DNA from: Penium margaritaceum
Lineage: Eukaryota > Streptophyta > Zygnematophyceae > Desmidiales > Peniaceae
Reading direction: 5' to 3'
Assembly: GCA_023375785.1 (NCBI GenBank)
Contig: SZWC01015089.1
Location: forward strand, 22,689-62,848
DNA: 40,160 nt
Shown here: positions 10,290-21,765 of the stretch, one piece after another
How the letters are laid out: each line of letters begins with the position of its first letter
Position numbering within the stretch: position 1 is the first letter of the stretch
Position numbers and translations under genes: made by a program
Notes under the pieces: model-generated
Told to the model about the DNA's origin: nothing
Seen by the model: only the letters and a program-made list of their open reading frames with translations
Database searches by the model: none

Positions 10290-13200
10290 GTTCCCCAACC
10301 ATTGTTCCCCCTGTCACCATTTGTGACTCGTATCATGAGTTGTCGACGATGACTACAGACAGCAGATCTCTTTGGTCAAAGGCAGTACATATGCCTACTT
10401 TTGTCGGTCATTGTGCATGGTAGCCACACCAAGCTACTACTTATTGAAGGTCGTTGTACTTGCTGGTTGAAAACTAATATTCCAAAACCAGTGTTTCCCC
10501 CTCTGACCATTTGTGACTCGTGTTATGGGTTGTGAACGTTGACCACCCATGTTGAAATTCCTTGGTCATGGTCACTGACATATGCCTAGTTTTGTTGTTT
10601 GGTGTGCATAGTAGCCACACGGTGCCACCACTTATCAAAGTTTTTTTTCCTTTCCAGTTGCTACATATGGTTCCCAACCCATTGTCTCTCCCTCTGACCA
10701 TTTGTGACTCGTGTTATGAGTTGTCAATGTTATCCACACACGGTGGACTACTTTGGTCATAGTCAGTGACGTATGTATCCTTTGGTTGGTCACTATGCAC
10801 GCTGGCCACACCGTGCCACTACTTGTTGAGGGTCTTTGTACTTGCTAGCTACTAACTAGTATTTCAAACCCATTGTTCCCCCCTCTGATCATTTGTGACT
10901 CGTATTATGAGTTTTCAACGTTGACCACACACAATGAAATTTGTTTGGTCATAATTAGTGGCATATGCCTACTTTGGTTTGTCACTGTACATGGTTGCCA
11001 CGCCGTGTCACTACGTATTGAAGGTCCTTGTGCTTTCTAGCTGATAGCTATTGCTCCCAAACTATTGTTACCCCCTCTGACTATCTGTGACTCTTGTTGT
11101 GAGTTGTCTACGTTGACCACATGAAGAGAAATTCTTTGGTCATGGTTAGTGACTTATGCATGCTTTGGTTGGTCACTGTGCATGGTAGCCACACAGTGCT
11201 ACTCCATATTGAAGGTCTTCGTACTTGCTAGTCGATAACTAGTATTCACAAATCATTGTTTCCCCCTCTGACCATCTGTGACTCGTGTTACGAGTTGTCA
11301 AAGTTGACCACACATAGTGACATTCTTTGGTCATGGTCAGTGATATTTGCCTACGTTGGTTGGTCATTGTACATGGTAGCCTCACCGTGCCACTACTTAT
11401 TGAAGGTCCTTGTGCTTGCTAGTTGACACCTGGTGTTCCCAAACCATCGTTCCCCCCTCTGACAATTTGTGAATCGTATTATGAGTTGTCAACGTTGACC
11501 ACACACAACGGATTTATTTGGTCAAAGGCAGTACATATGCCTACTTTGGTTGGTCATTGTGCATGGTAGCCACACCATCACTGCGTATTGAAGGTCGTTG
11601 TCCTTGCTAGTTGAAAACAAATATTCCGAAACCATTGCTTCCCCCTCTGACCATTAGTGACTCGTGTTATGGGTTGTGAACGTTGACCACCCATATTGAA
11701 ATAATCTGGTCATGGTCTGTGACATATGCCTAGTTTGGTTGTTCGGTGTGCATAGTAGCCAACCCGTGCCACTAATTATAGAAGTTCTTTGTCCTCTTTA
11801 GTCAATACACAGGGTTCCCAAATCATTGTCTCTCTCTGTCTTTGACAATTTTTGACTCGTGTTATGAGTTGTCAACGTTGACCACAGATAGTGGACTTCT
11901 TTGGTCATAGTCAGTGACGTATGCATCCTTTGGTTGGTCACTGTGTACGCTAGCCATACCGTGTCTCTACTTGTTGAAGGTCTTTGTACTTGCTAGTTGA
12001 TAACTAGTGTTCCCAATCCATTGTTTCCCCCTCTAACCATTTGTGACTTGTGTTATGAGTTTTCAACGTTGACCACACACTGTAAAATTCTGTTGGTCAT
12101 TGTTAGTGGCATATGCCTACTTCGTTTTGTCACTGTACATGGTTGCCTCGCCATGTCACTACATATTGAAGGTCTTTGTGCTTTCTAGTTGATAGCTAGT
12201 ATTCCCAAACCATTGTTACCCACTCTGACTACCTGTGACTCTTGTTGTGAGTTGTCAACGTTGACCACATGAAGTGACATTCTCTCGTCATGGTCAGTGA
12301 TACATGCATACTTTGGTTGGTCACAGTGCATAGTAGCCACAATGTGCCACTACATATTGAAGGTCTTTGTACTTGCTAGCCAATAACTAGTATTCACAAA
12401 CCATTGTTTCCCACTCTGACCATTTATGAGCCATATTATGAGATGTCAGAGTTGACCACACATAGTGACATTCTTTGGTCACGGTCAGTGAGGTATGCCT
12501 ACTTTGGCTGGTCATTGTACATGGTAGCCACACCGTGCCACTACTTATTAAAGATTTTTGTGCTTGCTACATGATACCTGGTGTTCCCAAACCATCGTTA
12601 CCCCCTCTGACCATTTCTGACTCGTATTATGAGTTGCCAATGTTGACCACACACAGCTGATTTCTTTGGTCAAAGGCAGTCAATATGCCTACTTTGGTCG
12701 TTCATTTTGCATGGTAGCAACACCGTGCTAGTTATTATTGAAGGCCATTGTACTTGCTAGAGGAAAACTAATATTCCGAAACCATCGTTCCCCCCTCTGA
12801 CCATCTGTGACTTGTGTTGTGGGTTGTGAATGTTGACCACCCATACTGAAATTCTTTGGTCATGGTCAGTGACATATGCGTAGTTTGGTTGTTCAGAGTG
12901 CATAGTAGCCAGACCGTGCCACCACCTATTGAAGTTCTTTGTCCTTGATAGTCGATACATAGGGTTCCGAAACCATTGTCTCTCCTTCTGACCATTCGTG
13001 ACTCGTGTTATGAGGTGTCAACGTTGACCAGAGAGAGTGGACTCATTTGGTCATAGTCTGTGAGGTATGTATCCTTGTATTGGTCACTGTGCATGCTAGC
13101 CACACTGTGCCACTGCTTGTTGAAGGTCTTTGTACTTGCTAGTTGATAACTAGTTCTCCCAATCCATTGTTCCCCCCTTTGACCATTTGTGACTCGTGTT

Positions 13201-16200
13201 ATGAGTTTTTTACGTTGACCACACACTGTGAAATTATTTTGGTCATGGTTAGTGGCATATGCCTACTTTGGTTTGTCACTGTACATGGTTGCCACGCCAT
13301 GTTACTACCTATTGAAGGTCTTTGTGCTTTCTAGTTGATAGCTAGTGTTCCCAAACCATTGTTACCCCCTTTGATTATGTGTGACTCTTGTTGTGAGTTG
13401 TCAATGTTGACCACATGAAGTGAAATCTTTGGTCATGGTCAGTGACAAATGCATACTTTGGTTGGTCACTGTGCATAGTAGCCACACTGTGCCACTACAT
13501 ATTGACGGTCTTTGTACTTACTAGTCCATAACTAGTATTCACAAACCATTGTTTCCCCCTCTGACCATTTGTGACTCGTGTTATGAGTTGTCAAAGTTGA
13601 CCACACATAGTGACATTATTTGGTCATGGTCAGTGACATATGCCTACTTTGGTTAGTCATTGTACATGGTAGCCACACCGTGCCACTACTTATTGAAGGT
13701 CCCTGTGCCTTCTAGTTGACACCTGGTGTTCCCAAACCATCGTTTCCCCCTCTGACCATTTGTGACTTGTTTTATGAGTTGTTAACGTTGACCACACACA
13801 GCGGATTTCTTTGGTCAAACGCGCTGCATATGCCTACTTTAGGCGGTCATTGTGCATGGTAGCCCCACCGTGCTACTAATTATTGAACGTCATTGTACTT
13901 GCTAGTTGAAAACTAGTATTCTGAAACCATTGTTTCCCCCTCTGACTATTTGTGACTTGTGTTATGGGTTGTGAACGTTGACCTCCCATATTGAAACTAT
14001 TTGGTCATGGTCATTGACATATGCCTTGTTTGGTTGTTCGGTGTGCATAGTAGCCACACCTTACCACTACACATTGAAGTTCTTTGTCCTTTCTAGTCGC
14101 TACATAGGGTTCCCAATCCATTGTCTCTCTCTCAGACCATTTGTGACTCGTGTTATGAGTTGTCATAGTTGTTCACACATAGTGGACTTCTTTGGTCATA
14201 GTTAGTGACTTATGCATCCTTTGGTCGGTCAATGTGCACGCTAGCCACACCGTGCCACTACTAGTTGAAGGTCTTTGTACTTGCTAGTTGATAACTAGTT
14301 TTCCCAACCCATTGTTTCCCCCTCTGACCATTTCTGACTTGTATTGTGAGTTATCAACGTTGACCACACACCGGGAAATTCTTTTGGTCATGGTTAGTGG
14401 CATATGCCTATGTTGGTTTGTCACGGTTCATGGTTGCCACGCCGTGTCACTACGTATTGAAGGTCTTTGTGCTTTCTAGTAGATATGTGGTGTTCCCAAA
14501 CCATTGTTACCCCCTTTGACTATGTGTGAGTCCTGTTGTGAGTTGTCAATGTTGACCACATGAAGTGAAATTCTTTGGTCATGGTGAGTGACATATGCAT
14601 ATTTTGGTTGGTCACTGTGCATGGTAGCCACAACGTGCCACTACATATTGATGGTCTTTGTACTTGCTAGTCAATAACTAGTATTCACAAACCATTGTTT
14701 CCTCCTGTGACCATTTGTGACTCGTGTTATGAGTTGTCAATGTTGAGCACACATAGTGACAATCTTTGGTCATGGTCAATGACATATGCCTACTTTGGTT
14801 GGTCATGGTACATGGTAGCCACACCGTGCCACTACTTATTGAAGGTCCCTGTGCTTGTTAGTTGATACCTGGTGTTCACAAACCATCGTTCCCTCCTCTG
14901 ACCATTTGTGACTCGTATCATGAGTTGTCAATGTTGACCACACACAGCGGATCTCTTTGGTCAAAGGCAGTACATATGCCTACTTTGGTCGGTCATCGTG
15001 CATGGTAACCACACTGTGCTACTGCTTATTGAGGGTCGCTGTACTTGCTAGTTGAAAACTAATATTCAGAAACCATTGTTTCACCCTCTGACCATTTGTG
15101 ACTCGTGTTATGGGTTGTGAACGTTGATCACCCATATTGAAATTCTTTGGTCGTGGTCTGTGACATATGCCTAGTTTGGTTGTTCGATGTGCATAGTAGC
15201 CACACCGTGCGACTACTTATTGAAGTTCTGTGTCCTTCCTAGTTGCTACATATGGTTCCCAATGCATTGTCTCTCCCACTGACCATTTGTTACTCGTGTT
15301 GTGAGTTGGCAATGTTGACCACACATTGTGGACTCCTTTGGACATAGTCAGTGACGTATGCATCCCTTGGTTGGTCACTGTGCACGCTAGCTACAACGTG
15401 CCACTACTTGTTGAAGGTCTTTGTACTTCCTACTTGATAACTAGTGTTCCTACGCATTTTTTCCCTCTCTGAACATTTGTGACTCGTGTTATGAGTTTTC
15501 AACGTTGATCACACACTGTGAAATTCTTTTGGTCATGGTTAGTGGCATATGCCTACTTTGGTTTGTCACTGTACATGGTTGCCACGTCGTGTCACTACAT
15601 ATTGAACGTCTTTGTGCTTTCTAATTGATAGCTAGTGTTCCCAAACCATTGTTACCCCCTCTAACTATATGTGAGTATTGTTGTGAGCTGTCAACGTTGA
15701 CCACATGAAGTGAAATTCTTTGGTCATGGTCAATGACATATGCATACTTCGGTTGGTCACTGTGCATGGTAGCCACACTGTGCCACTACATATTGAAGGC
15801 CTTTGTACTTGCTAGTCGATAGCTAGTATTCACAAACCATTGTCTCCCCATCTGACCATTTGTGACTTGTGTTATGAGTTGTCAAAGCTGACCACACATA
15901 GTGACATTATTTGGTCATGGTCAGTGAAATATGCCTACTTTTGTTGGTCATTGAACATGGTAGCCACACCGTGCCACTACTTGTTGAAGGTCCTTGTGCT
16001 TGCTAGTTGATACCTGGTGATCTCAAACCATTGTCCCCCCCCTCTGACCATTTGTGACTCGTATTATGAGTTGTCAACGTTGATCACACACTGCGGATTT
16101 CTTTGATCAAAGGCAGTACGTATGCCTACTTTTCTTGGTCATTGGGTATGGTAGCCATACTGTGCTACTAATTATCAAAGGTTGTTGTCCTTGCTAGTTG

Positions 16201-16971
16201 AAAGCTAATGCTCCGAAACCATTGTTCCCCCCTCTGACCATTTTTGACTCGTGTTATAAGTTGTGAACGTTGACCACCCATTTTAAAATTATTTGGTCAT
16301 GGTTTGTGACATATGCATAGTTTGGTTGTTCAGTGTGCATAGTAGCCACACCGTGCCACTACTTGTTAAAGTTCTTTGTCCTTTCTAGTCGATACATGGG
16401 GTTCCCAAGCCATTGTCTCTCCCTCTGACTATTTGTGACTCGTGTTACGAGTTTTCAATGTTTACCACACATCGTGGACTTCTTTGGTCATAGTCAGTGA
16501 CGTATGCATCCTTTGGTTGGTCACTGTGCATGCTAGCCACAACGTGCCACTACTTGTTGAATGTCTTTGTACTTGCTAGTTGATAACTAGTGTTCCCAAC
16601 CCATTGTTTCCCCCTCTGATCATTTGTGGCTCGTGTTATGAGTTTTTAATGTTGATCACACTTTGAAATTTGTTTGGTCATGGTTAGTGGCATATGCCTA
16701 CTTTGGTTTGTCACTATATATGGTTGCCACGCCGTGTCACTGCATTTTGAAGGTCTTTGTGCTTTCTAGTTGATAGCTAGTGTACCCAAACCATTGTTAC
16801 TCCCTCTGACTATGTGTGACTCTTGCTGTGAGTTGTCAACGTTGACCACATGAAGTGGAATTCTTTGGTCATGGTCAATGACACATGCATACTTCGGTTG
16901 GTCACTGTGCATGGTAGCCACACTGTGCCACTACATATTGAAGGTCTTTGTACTTGCTAGTCAATAACTAG

Positions 16972-17161
16972 TATTCACAAACCATTGTTTCCCCCTCTGA
17001 CCATTTGTAACTCGTATTTTGAGTTGTTAACGCTAACCACACATAGCGGATTTCACTGGTCAAAGGCAGTACACGTGCCTACTTTGGTCAGTCATTGTCC
17101 ATGGTAGCCAAACCGTGCTACTAGTTATTAGAGGTCGTTGTCCTTGCTAGTTGAAAACTAA
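16972..17161 (+). repeat. C/D chimeric monomer
   Basis: The monomer starts as C (TATTCACAAACC and CCCTCTGACCATTTGT) and continues as D (CTCGTATTTTGAG, CATAGCGGATTTC, CAAAGGCAGTAC and the tail GTTGAAAACTAA). Total length is normal at 190 bp, so exactly one monomer has been removed by in-phase exchange near 17005-17015. Confidence 0.75.
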
Positions 17162-17447
17162 TATACGGAAACCAATGTTTCCCCTACTGACCATTTGTGA
17201 ATCGTGTTATGGGTTGTGCACGTTGACCATCCATAATGAAATTCTTTGGTCATGGTTAGTGACATATGCCTAGTTTGGATGTTTGGTGTGCATAGTAGTC
17301 ACACCGTGCCACCACGTATTGAAGTTCTCTGTCCTTTCTAGTCAGTACGTAGGGTTCCCAAACCATTGTCTCTCCCTTTGACCATTTGTGACTCTTATTA
17401 TGAGTTGTCAATGTTGACCACACATTGTGGACTTCTTCGGTCATAGT

Positions 17448-17452
17448 CAGTG
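17448..17452 (+). repeat. Left target-site duplication of the gypsy-like insertion (CAGTG)
   Basis: The F monomer reads ...GGTCATAGTCAGTG up to 17452, where element sequence beginning TGTCAAGC starts. AGTG is repeated at 24979-24982, and the fifth base differs (C on the left, A on the right). A 4- to 5-bp duplication is usual for LTR retrotransposons. Confidence 0.6.
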
Positions 17453-18746
17453 TGTCAAGCACAATTCGGCCACAGCTCCGCACGAGAGCCCAACCGCAGA
17501 AAAAGGGGTCTGGGAAGCCTAAGGTCCGCGCGCAGAATGCTGGCTCCCGCGGATGCAGTTGAGCGAGGGGTAGCGCGGGGCCCATGGGTGATGAGGGCCA
17601 GGATGTCCACTGGAGAGCCGACGCAGGCTAAGCACGATCACCAGTGGTGGTTCCCCCAATTCTTGCACTTGTGGCGGAGGTGGAAAGAGGCGTGAAGCAG
17701 TGGCGCGAAAATCCGCGGTGCAAGGAGAATATGGACAAGCCACAGCAGGATCCATAAGCACTGACAGGGCGCAAACAAGTCAGGGGACGAGCCGAGCAAT
17801 CAGAGGAGAAAACACCCAATCAACACGAGTTAGGATGCATCAATCACAGAGGAACCTCTGAGAGACGTACCGCGGGAGACAAAGATTCAATGAAGAATAC
17901 AAAGAACCGCGTGCACGAGCCGCGGATGAAGAAAGTGACCAGTAGAGGATATGCAATATGTGTGTGTGTGGGTGGTTAAGGACGAGACCCGCGGTGCGTA
18001 GCCGTACCGCGTGGAGTCCAAGTAGGAGGAAAGAGGATGGTGTGAGGGATGCGACTCACGACGTGTAGACACGCCGTGCGGAGTCCTGAGTAAAAAGGGC
18101 CTCTGTAGCAGTAGCACAAGTACAACCCAGTCTTGCTCACTTCTTGAGCAATACCATGCATTCCGTGTACTCCGCATTCCAGTTTTACCAAAGACATTCC
18201 ACCCGCTCTCATCTTTGTTCTCCGCTTATTGCCCACTTGCCTTCCGTTGCTCTCGGAGTCCGGTCCGCGGGCTGTGGGACTAAGTGCGTGAAAGAACCAA
18301 CAGTCCGAGTGAAGTGAGCTGCCGGCGGTGCCTCTTGCTTGCACACGTCCGCGGGACAAGGGTTCCGCGGAGAGGGGTCAGACGCCACGAGGTGGTGGGA
18401 TCCCGTGTGGGAAGAAGTGGGCCGCGGAGTATCATTCACCGTTGAGGTCCATGCGCACAGGTCCAAGCCTATGGTACGCGGAGTTGTTCACTGCCTGAAG
18501 TTAGCATTTGTGTACTGCTTTAGATCTGATGTGAACAGTAGTAGTGGTGAAAGTGCATGATCCGCGAAAGAGCGCGAAACTCAGCGCTCCGCGGAGGAGA
18601 TCAAGGACGCGGCAAAAGTGAGGGTTTCAGTGTCATGGTGCGATGAGCTTGGAAAATTCTTTGCTCTTTGCCAACGGAGCTGCACGTACCATTCAGATCA
18701 GTCGTTGATGTCGGCGGCCAGCTTTGTGCATCATGACACCGGGTGA
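17453..18746 (+). other. GC-rich non-coding 5' region of the gypsy-like element, possible 5' LTR plus leader
   Basis: No convincing coding frame covers this region. It starts with TG at the insertion junction, as a 5' LTR would. CA followed by TGGTGCGATGAGC at 18634-18648 is a possible LTR end plus primer-binding site, but I cannot match it to a known tRNA and there is no second LTR to compare. The palindrome CCGCGG occurs ten times (17547, 17713, 17870, 17920, 17989, 18265, 18349, 18365, 18422, 18589), far above chance. A short (GT)n sits near 17958-17970. Open frames here on either strand look like by-products of base composition. Confidence 0.5.
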
Positions 18747-20795
18747 CGGCAGCAGCAGTCATCAGCGTGGTGCTTCCTGCCACGACGGGCCGCGACCTAT
18801 GCAAGAAGCAGAGAATCCTCACTGGTGCTGTCCCGCACACCAGTCAGCTCCTCACCAGGTCCCGATCCTCTTACCCAGTACCGACGAGTGACTGAGTGGT
18901 TGGAACAGTTGCATTGGCGCCGCATCATGGATGCGCTGGGCGAACACGTGGAAGTGGAGACTATCCACGGCTCCGACAGCCGTGGATCTATCCAGCATGA
19001 GTAGGAGGGACAGGAGAATGTGCCACTAGGGGCAGAATGGTTCTTTGACGCACCACCTTCGCCGGAGGTATCCTCTGGTGGTGGAGAACTCGAGGCCTGT
19101 CGTGGATTGGTGTATCGGTGGTGTGGCGGGCAGCAGCAGCTGGTCACTGGGAGTACGGTACCGCAGCCTGCACCCCCACCAAAACATCCGCAACCTTTGC
19201 CGTTTAGTTCCGAGGATTCAAGGATCCCGGAGGCACCTGCACCGTACAACCAGCAGACATCAATGCACCCGTAGCAGGCGGGACTCCTAGCCCCTGCATT
19301 TGGGATGCCTCCGGAGATGAGTCCGCCGCAGTAGATGGTTGGGGCAATCCTGGGAGGCCTGGCCGCGGAGTCCCCTGTGGCGGGCCTGTAACAGGAGCAG
19401 ATGGTCATGTTAGCGCAACTCACGGGAAGCACACAACTGGGGATGCTGGAGTCCACACTGGCATCTGGACCCACGGAGCCACCCGTGAACCAGCTGCCCG
19501 TGAACCAGACTCACCTGACCATGGAAACAGCAGCGGTGGGGCCATCAACTGAGTTCCAGGTAACGAGGGTACCTCAGCTGCCAAGACACTCACTGCAGCC
19601 GCTCACAGGGGCTGGACAAACAGGGAATGCAGCACAGCTCTCCGTGCCCGGACCAGCGCAGCAGCAGATGCGAAAGCCGAATCAGGGTACCTTGCAAGCA
19701 GGGGTACCCTTGCACCAACTTGCGCCAAGTGCGTCGCCGCGGCAACAAGTGGTAATGAGCACCATGCAGACGGGAACCGTGCCGCATCCTGCTGTGGCAG
19801 GACTGCAGCAGCCTGCACATCCGCCACGGCCGCCCATGATGCAAGAAGGAGTGATATAACAACCCTCCGTGGTCATGCTTGAGCCGGTACCACAGCTCGG
19901 AGGGGGTGTCACCCACACCCACCAGGGGAATGCAGTTCAGCCTCCACCAACCGGAACTCAACTACCGATGCGTCAGCAACAACTGTTTGGCGGCGTGGCA
20001 CACACGGCACATACGACACAGGTTGCTACGACCACACCACACTTGTGAGTGACCCAGCAACAGCACCAAGTCGGCCCGGCGCCTGTGGGTACAATGCCGC
20101 AGATGCTTGTGTCTCACATGCCGCCGCAACCATCCATGTCCGCCGGTCATTAGTTTCTCCACCAGCATCTTGTCGAAACAATGCCAGTGGGAGTGGCTCT
20201 TCAAGCACCACTACCACTTTCACAACCAACTGTGCAGAGCCATCTAAATCCGCAGCAGACACAAGGGCATCTACATCATGCCGCCAACATGGGACACGCA
20301 GTTCCTACCCACTCCGCGGCTGGGAACCCGACTATTCAGACGTACTGGGTACCCCAGACAGCGGCGCCATCGGTCCAAGGGACTCAGGTTCCGCCGCCTA
20401 GGACGGCATTCTTCTCTACACCTTACACTGCCTCCACGCCAGCTCCCTCTCCCTGGTACATGCCTTCCCCACCCATGCAAGAAAATCTTCCCATGCCTGC
20501 AGGACAACCCCAGATGCCAATTCCCCTGACTGGATACTCCGTGGCTCCATGTGCAGCCTTTCCTTTGCTACATGCTGTGATTGCACTGATAACTAACCGT
20601 AGTACCGTACCGCAGTTGCAGTACATTTGCTCCGAACCCGCGAACACTCCTCGGCTGGATTCCTTCAAGAATGCCCCAGAGGAGGACCCCTGGGTTTGGC
20701 TCAAACAAATTACCCTCTATGCCAGCATCGGCCGAATTCTGCCCAATCTCTGTCTTGCCACTACGGAACTTCACCTCCAGGGGGGCTGCAAGTGA
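18747..20795 (+). pseudogene. Gypsy-like gag, N-terminal part, with many stops
   Basis: One reading frame runs through the region in protein-like composition, rich in Pro, Gln, Met and Thr from about 19400 on. It includes WLEQLHWRRIMDALGEHVEV near 18900-18955 and LDSFKNAPEEDPWVWLKQI near 20655-20712, the latter like the start of a retrotransposon gag core domain. The frame is interrupted by TAG at 19002, 19272, 19332 and 20151, TAA at 19389 and 19857, and TGA at 20046 and 20793. It leaves frame at a six-G run (20780-20785), where one surplus base shifts the gag core into the next frame. The Pro/Gln-rich N-terminal extension is unusually long for gypsy gag. No start codon can be fixed, since the frame may be open from about 18640 apart from a TGA at 18744. 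Identification rests on position and the downstream gag core, not on strong motifs here. Confidence 0.6.
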
Positions 20796-21765
20796 CTGGT
20801 ACAACGCGCGCGCACCTTTCCCATCCTTCGAGGACTTTGGCAACGCTCTCATCGCGCGCTTGAAGCACTTGACCAAGGAGGAAGTGCTACAAAAGATTCA
20901 GAAGGAGGTCATGCGCAAGGACAATGACATACACAGATTCTTGGACCAGTTCCTGACCTGGGCCTCAGTGGCTAAGAGCCCGCAGGGGGAAGGTCTGCCG
21001 TTGTGGGTCCTGCTGCAAAACCTCATCCGCGCACTTCCAGACGAAATCAGCAGCCTCATGATTGCTGACCGATACCTTTCCCTCCAAGACGCGGTGCAGG
21101 ACGCTACAGCCATCTTCACCAGAGAGCGGTCCACTCGACAATACCAAGGCGGCGCCATCCATACACCCTCATCTTCACACGCCACGCCTCCGCCAAAGCT
21201 GAAGCCAAAAGCTTGCTACACGTGTCAAAGTCTGGAACACATTGCTCGGGACAGTCCTCGCACGCGACAAGCAGCTCCGGGCCCTGACCCAGTCTCCCAG
21301 AATCCTATGGTTAAGCAGTGGCAGCAGTATTACAAACAGGCATGGCCAAGTCCGCAACAGCAGTAACAGCAGCGGCAGCAGCAGCAGCAGCAGCAGCAGC
21401 AACCGCATCCGCTCCCCACTGGGCAGGACCAAGTGACCCAGGGTACGGGCCCGGGCCTCTTGCCAAATCCGCCACCAAACCCCACTGCCGGAGCCCGCAA
21501 CGTAAAGCTGGGCTTGCCCATGGCCGAGGATGAGACTACTGAAGTGACGCCCACGCCGGAGGAAGCGGAACTCATCACGCGAGCCCATCAGATCAAACTC
21601 CGCGGTTGGGATCTGCAAGAGGCTGCACAGCTCCAATACGATCTGTGGCGACGAGCGGCAGCCGCCGAGGCCCAGCTATATGAGGCTGTCACTGCCTGTT
21701 CTGTGCAACCCCGAAGAAGTGCCGCCCCATGGATCCTGCGCCTGCGGCGCCCCCAGCTGCTGTAA
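20786..21765 (+). pseudogene. gag: Gypsy-like gag core and degenerate zinc knuckle
   Basis: This continues the gag frame after the shift at the G run. Residues such as DWYNARAPFPSFEDFGNALI and RALPDEISSLMIADRYLSLQ match the style of the retrotransposon gag capsid domain (W...F..F...L, then a short helix pair). A CCHC zinc knuckle begins at 21214: C-x2-C-x4-H-x4 is kept, but the last Cys is Ser (AGT), so it probably could not bind zinc properly. A TAA at 21364 and a TAA at 21763 interrupt the frame. A CAG run (21376-21399) encodes polyglutamine between them. In intact elements this domain forms the particle shell and binds genomic RNA. The following pol frame lies at -1 relative to this one, which may be an original gag-pol frameshift or decay. 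Confidence 0.75.
21376..21399 (+). repeat. (CAG)8 microsatellite in gag
   Basis: Eight perfect CAG triplets lie in the gag-derived frame, extending a less perfect Gln-rich stretch from about 21356 that already contains a CAA-to-TAA-type stop. Confidence 0.9.

Larger units (their letters stand above)
951..17452 (+). repeat. Satellite block 1: ~190-bp monomers in a six-monomer higher-order repeat
   Basis: The core GACCATTTGTGACTCG recurs every 189-192 bp (for example at about 965, 1156, 1348, 1538, 1727, 1917, 2108, 2298, 2489, 2679, 2868 and 3059). Diagnostic bases sort monomers into six types in the order A-B-C-D-E-F, giving a higher-order unit of about 1,142 bp. A-type cores lie near 1917, 3059, 4186, 5331, 6476, 7617, 8763, 9909, 10887, 12034, 13180, 14326, 15471 and 16617. 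The spacing of ~1,142 bp is broken only where a monomer is lost. Monomers of one type in different units resemble each other more than their neighbours, the hallmark of HOR satellites. No gene is visible in this block. Short open frames of about 63 codons recur in A monomers but start at TTG and simply reflect the repeat. Confidence 0.95.

Noticed and set aside
951..17452. Regularly spaced repeats as a possible CRISPR array
   Set aside because: The whole ~190 bp is repeated with no unique spacers and no cas genes. It is a eukaryotic satellite.
18636..18648. TGGTGCGATGAGC after CA as a primer-binding site of the gypsy-like element
   Set aside because: It does not match a tRNA 3' end that I know, and there is no second LTR to confirm the LTR boundary, so I left it as a possibility only.
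18797..19474. Minus-strand frame of 225 codons over the gypsy-like gag region
   Set aside because: Cys/Ser-rich with no recognisable domain. The plus strand carries the gag-like frame.
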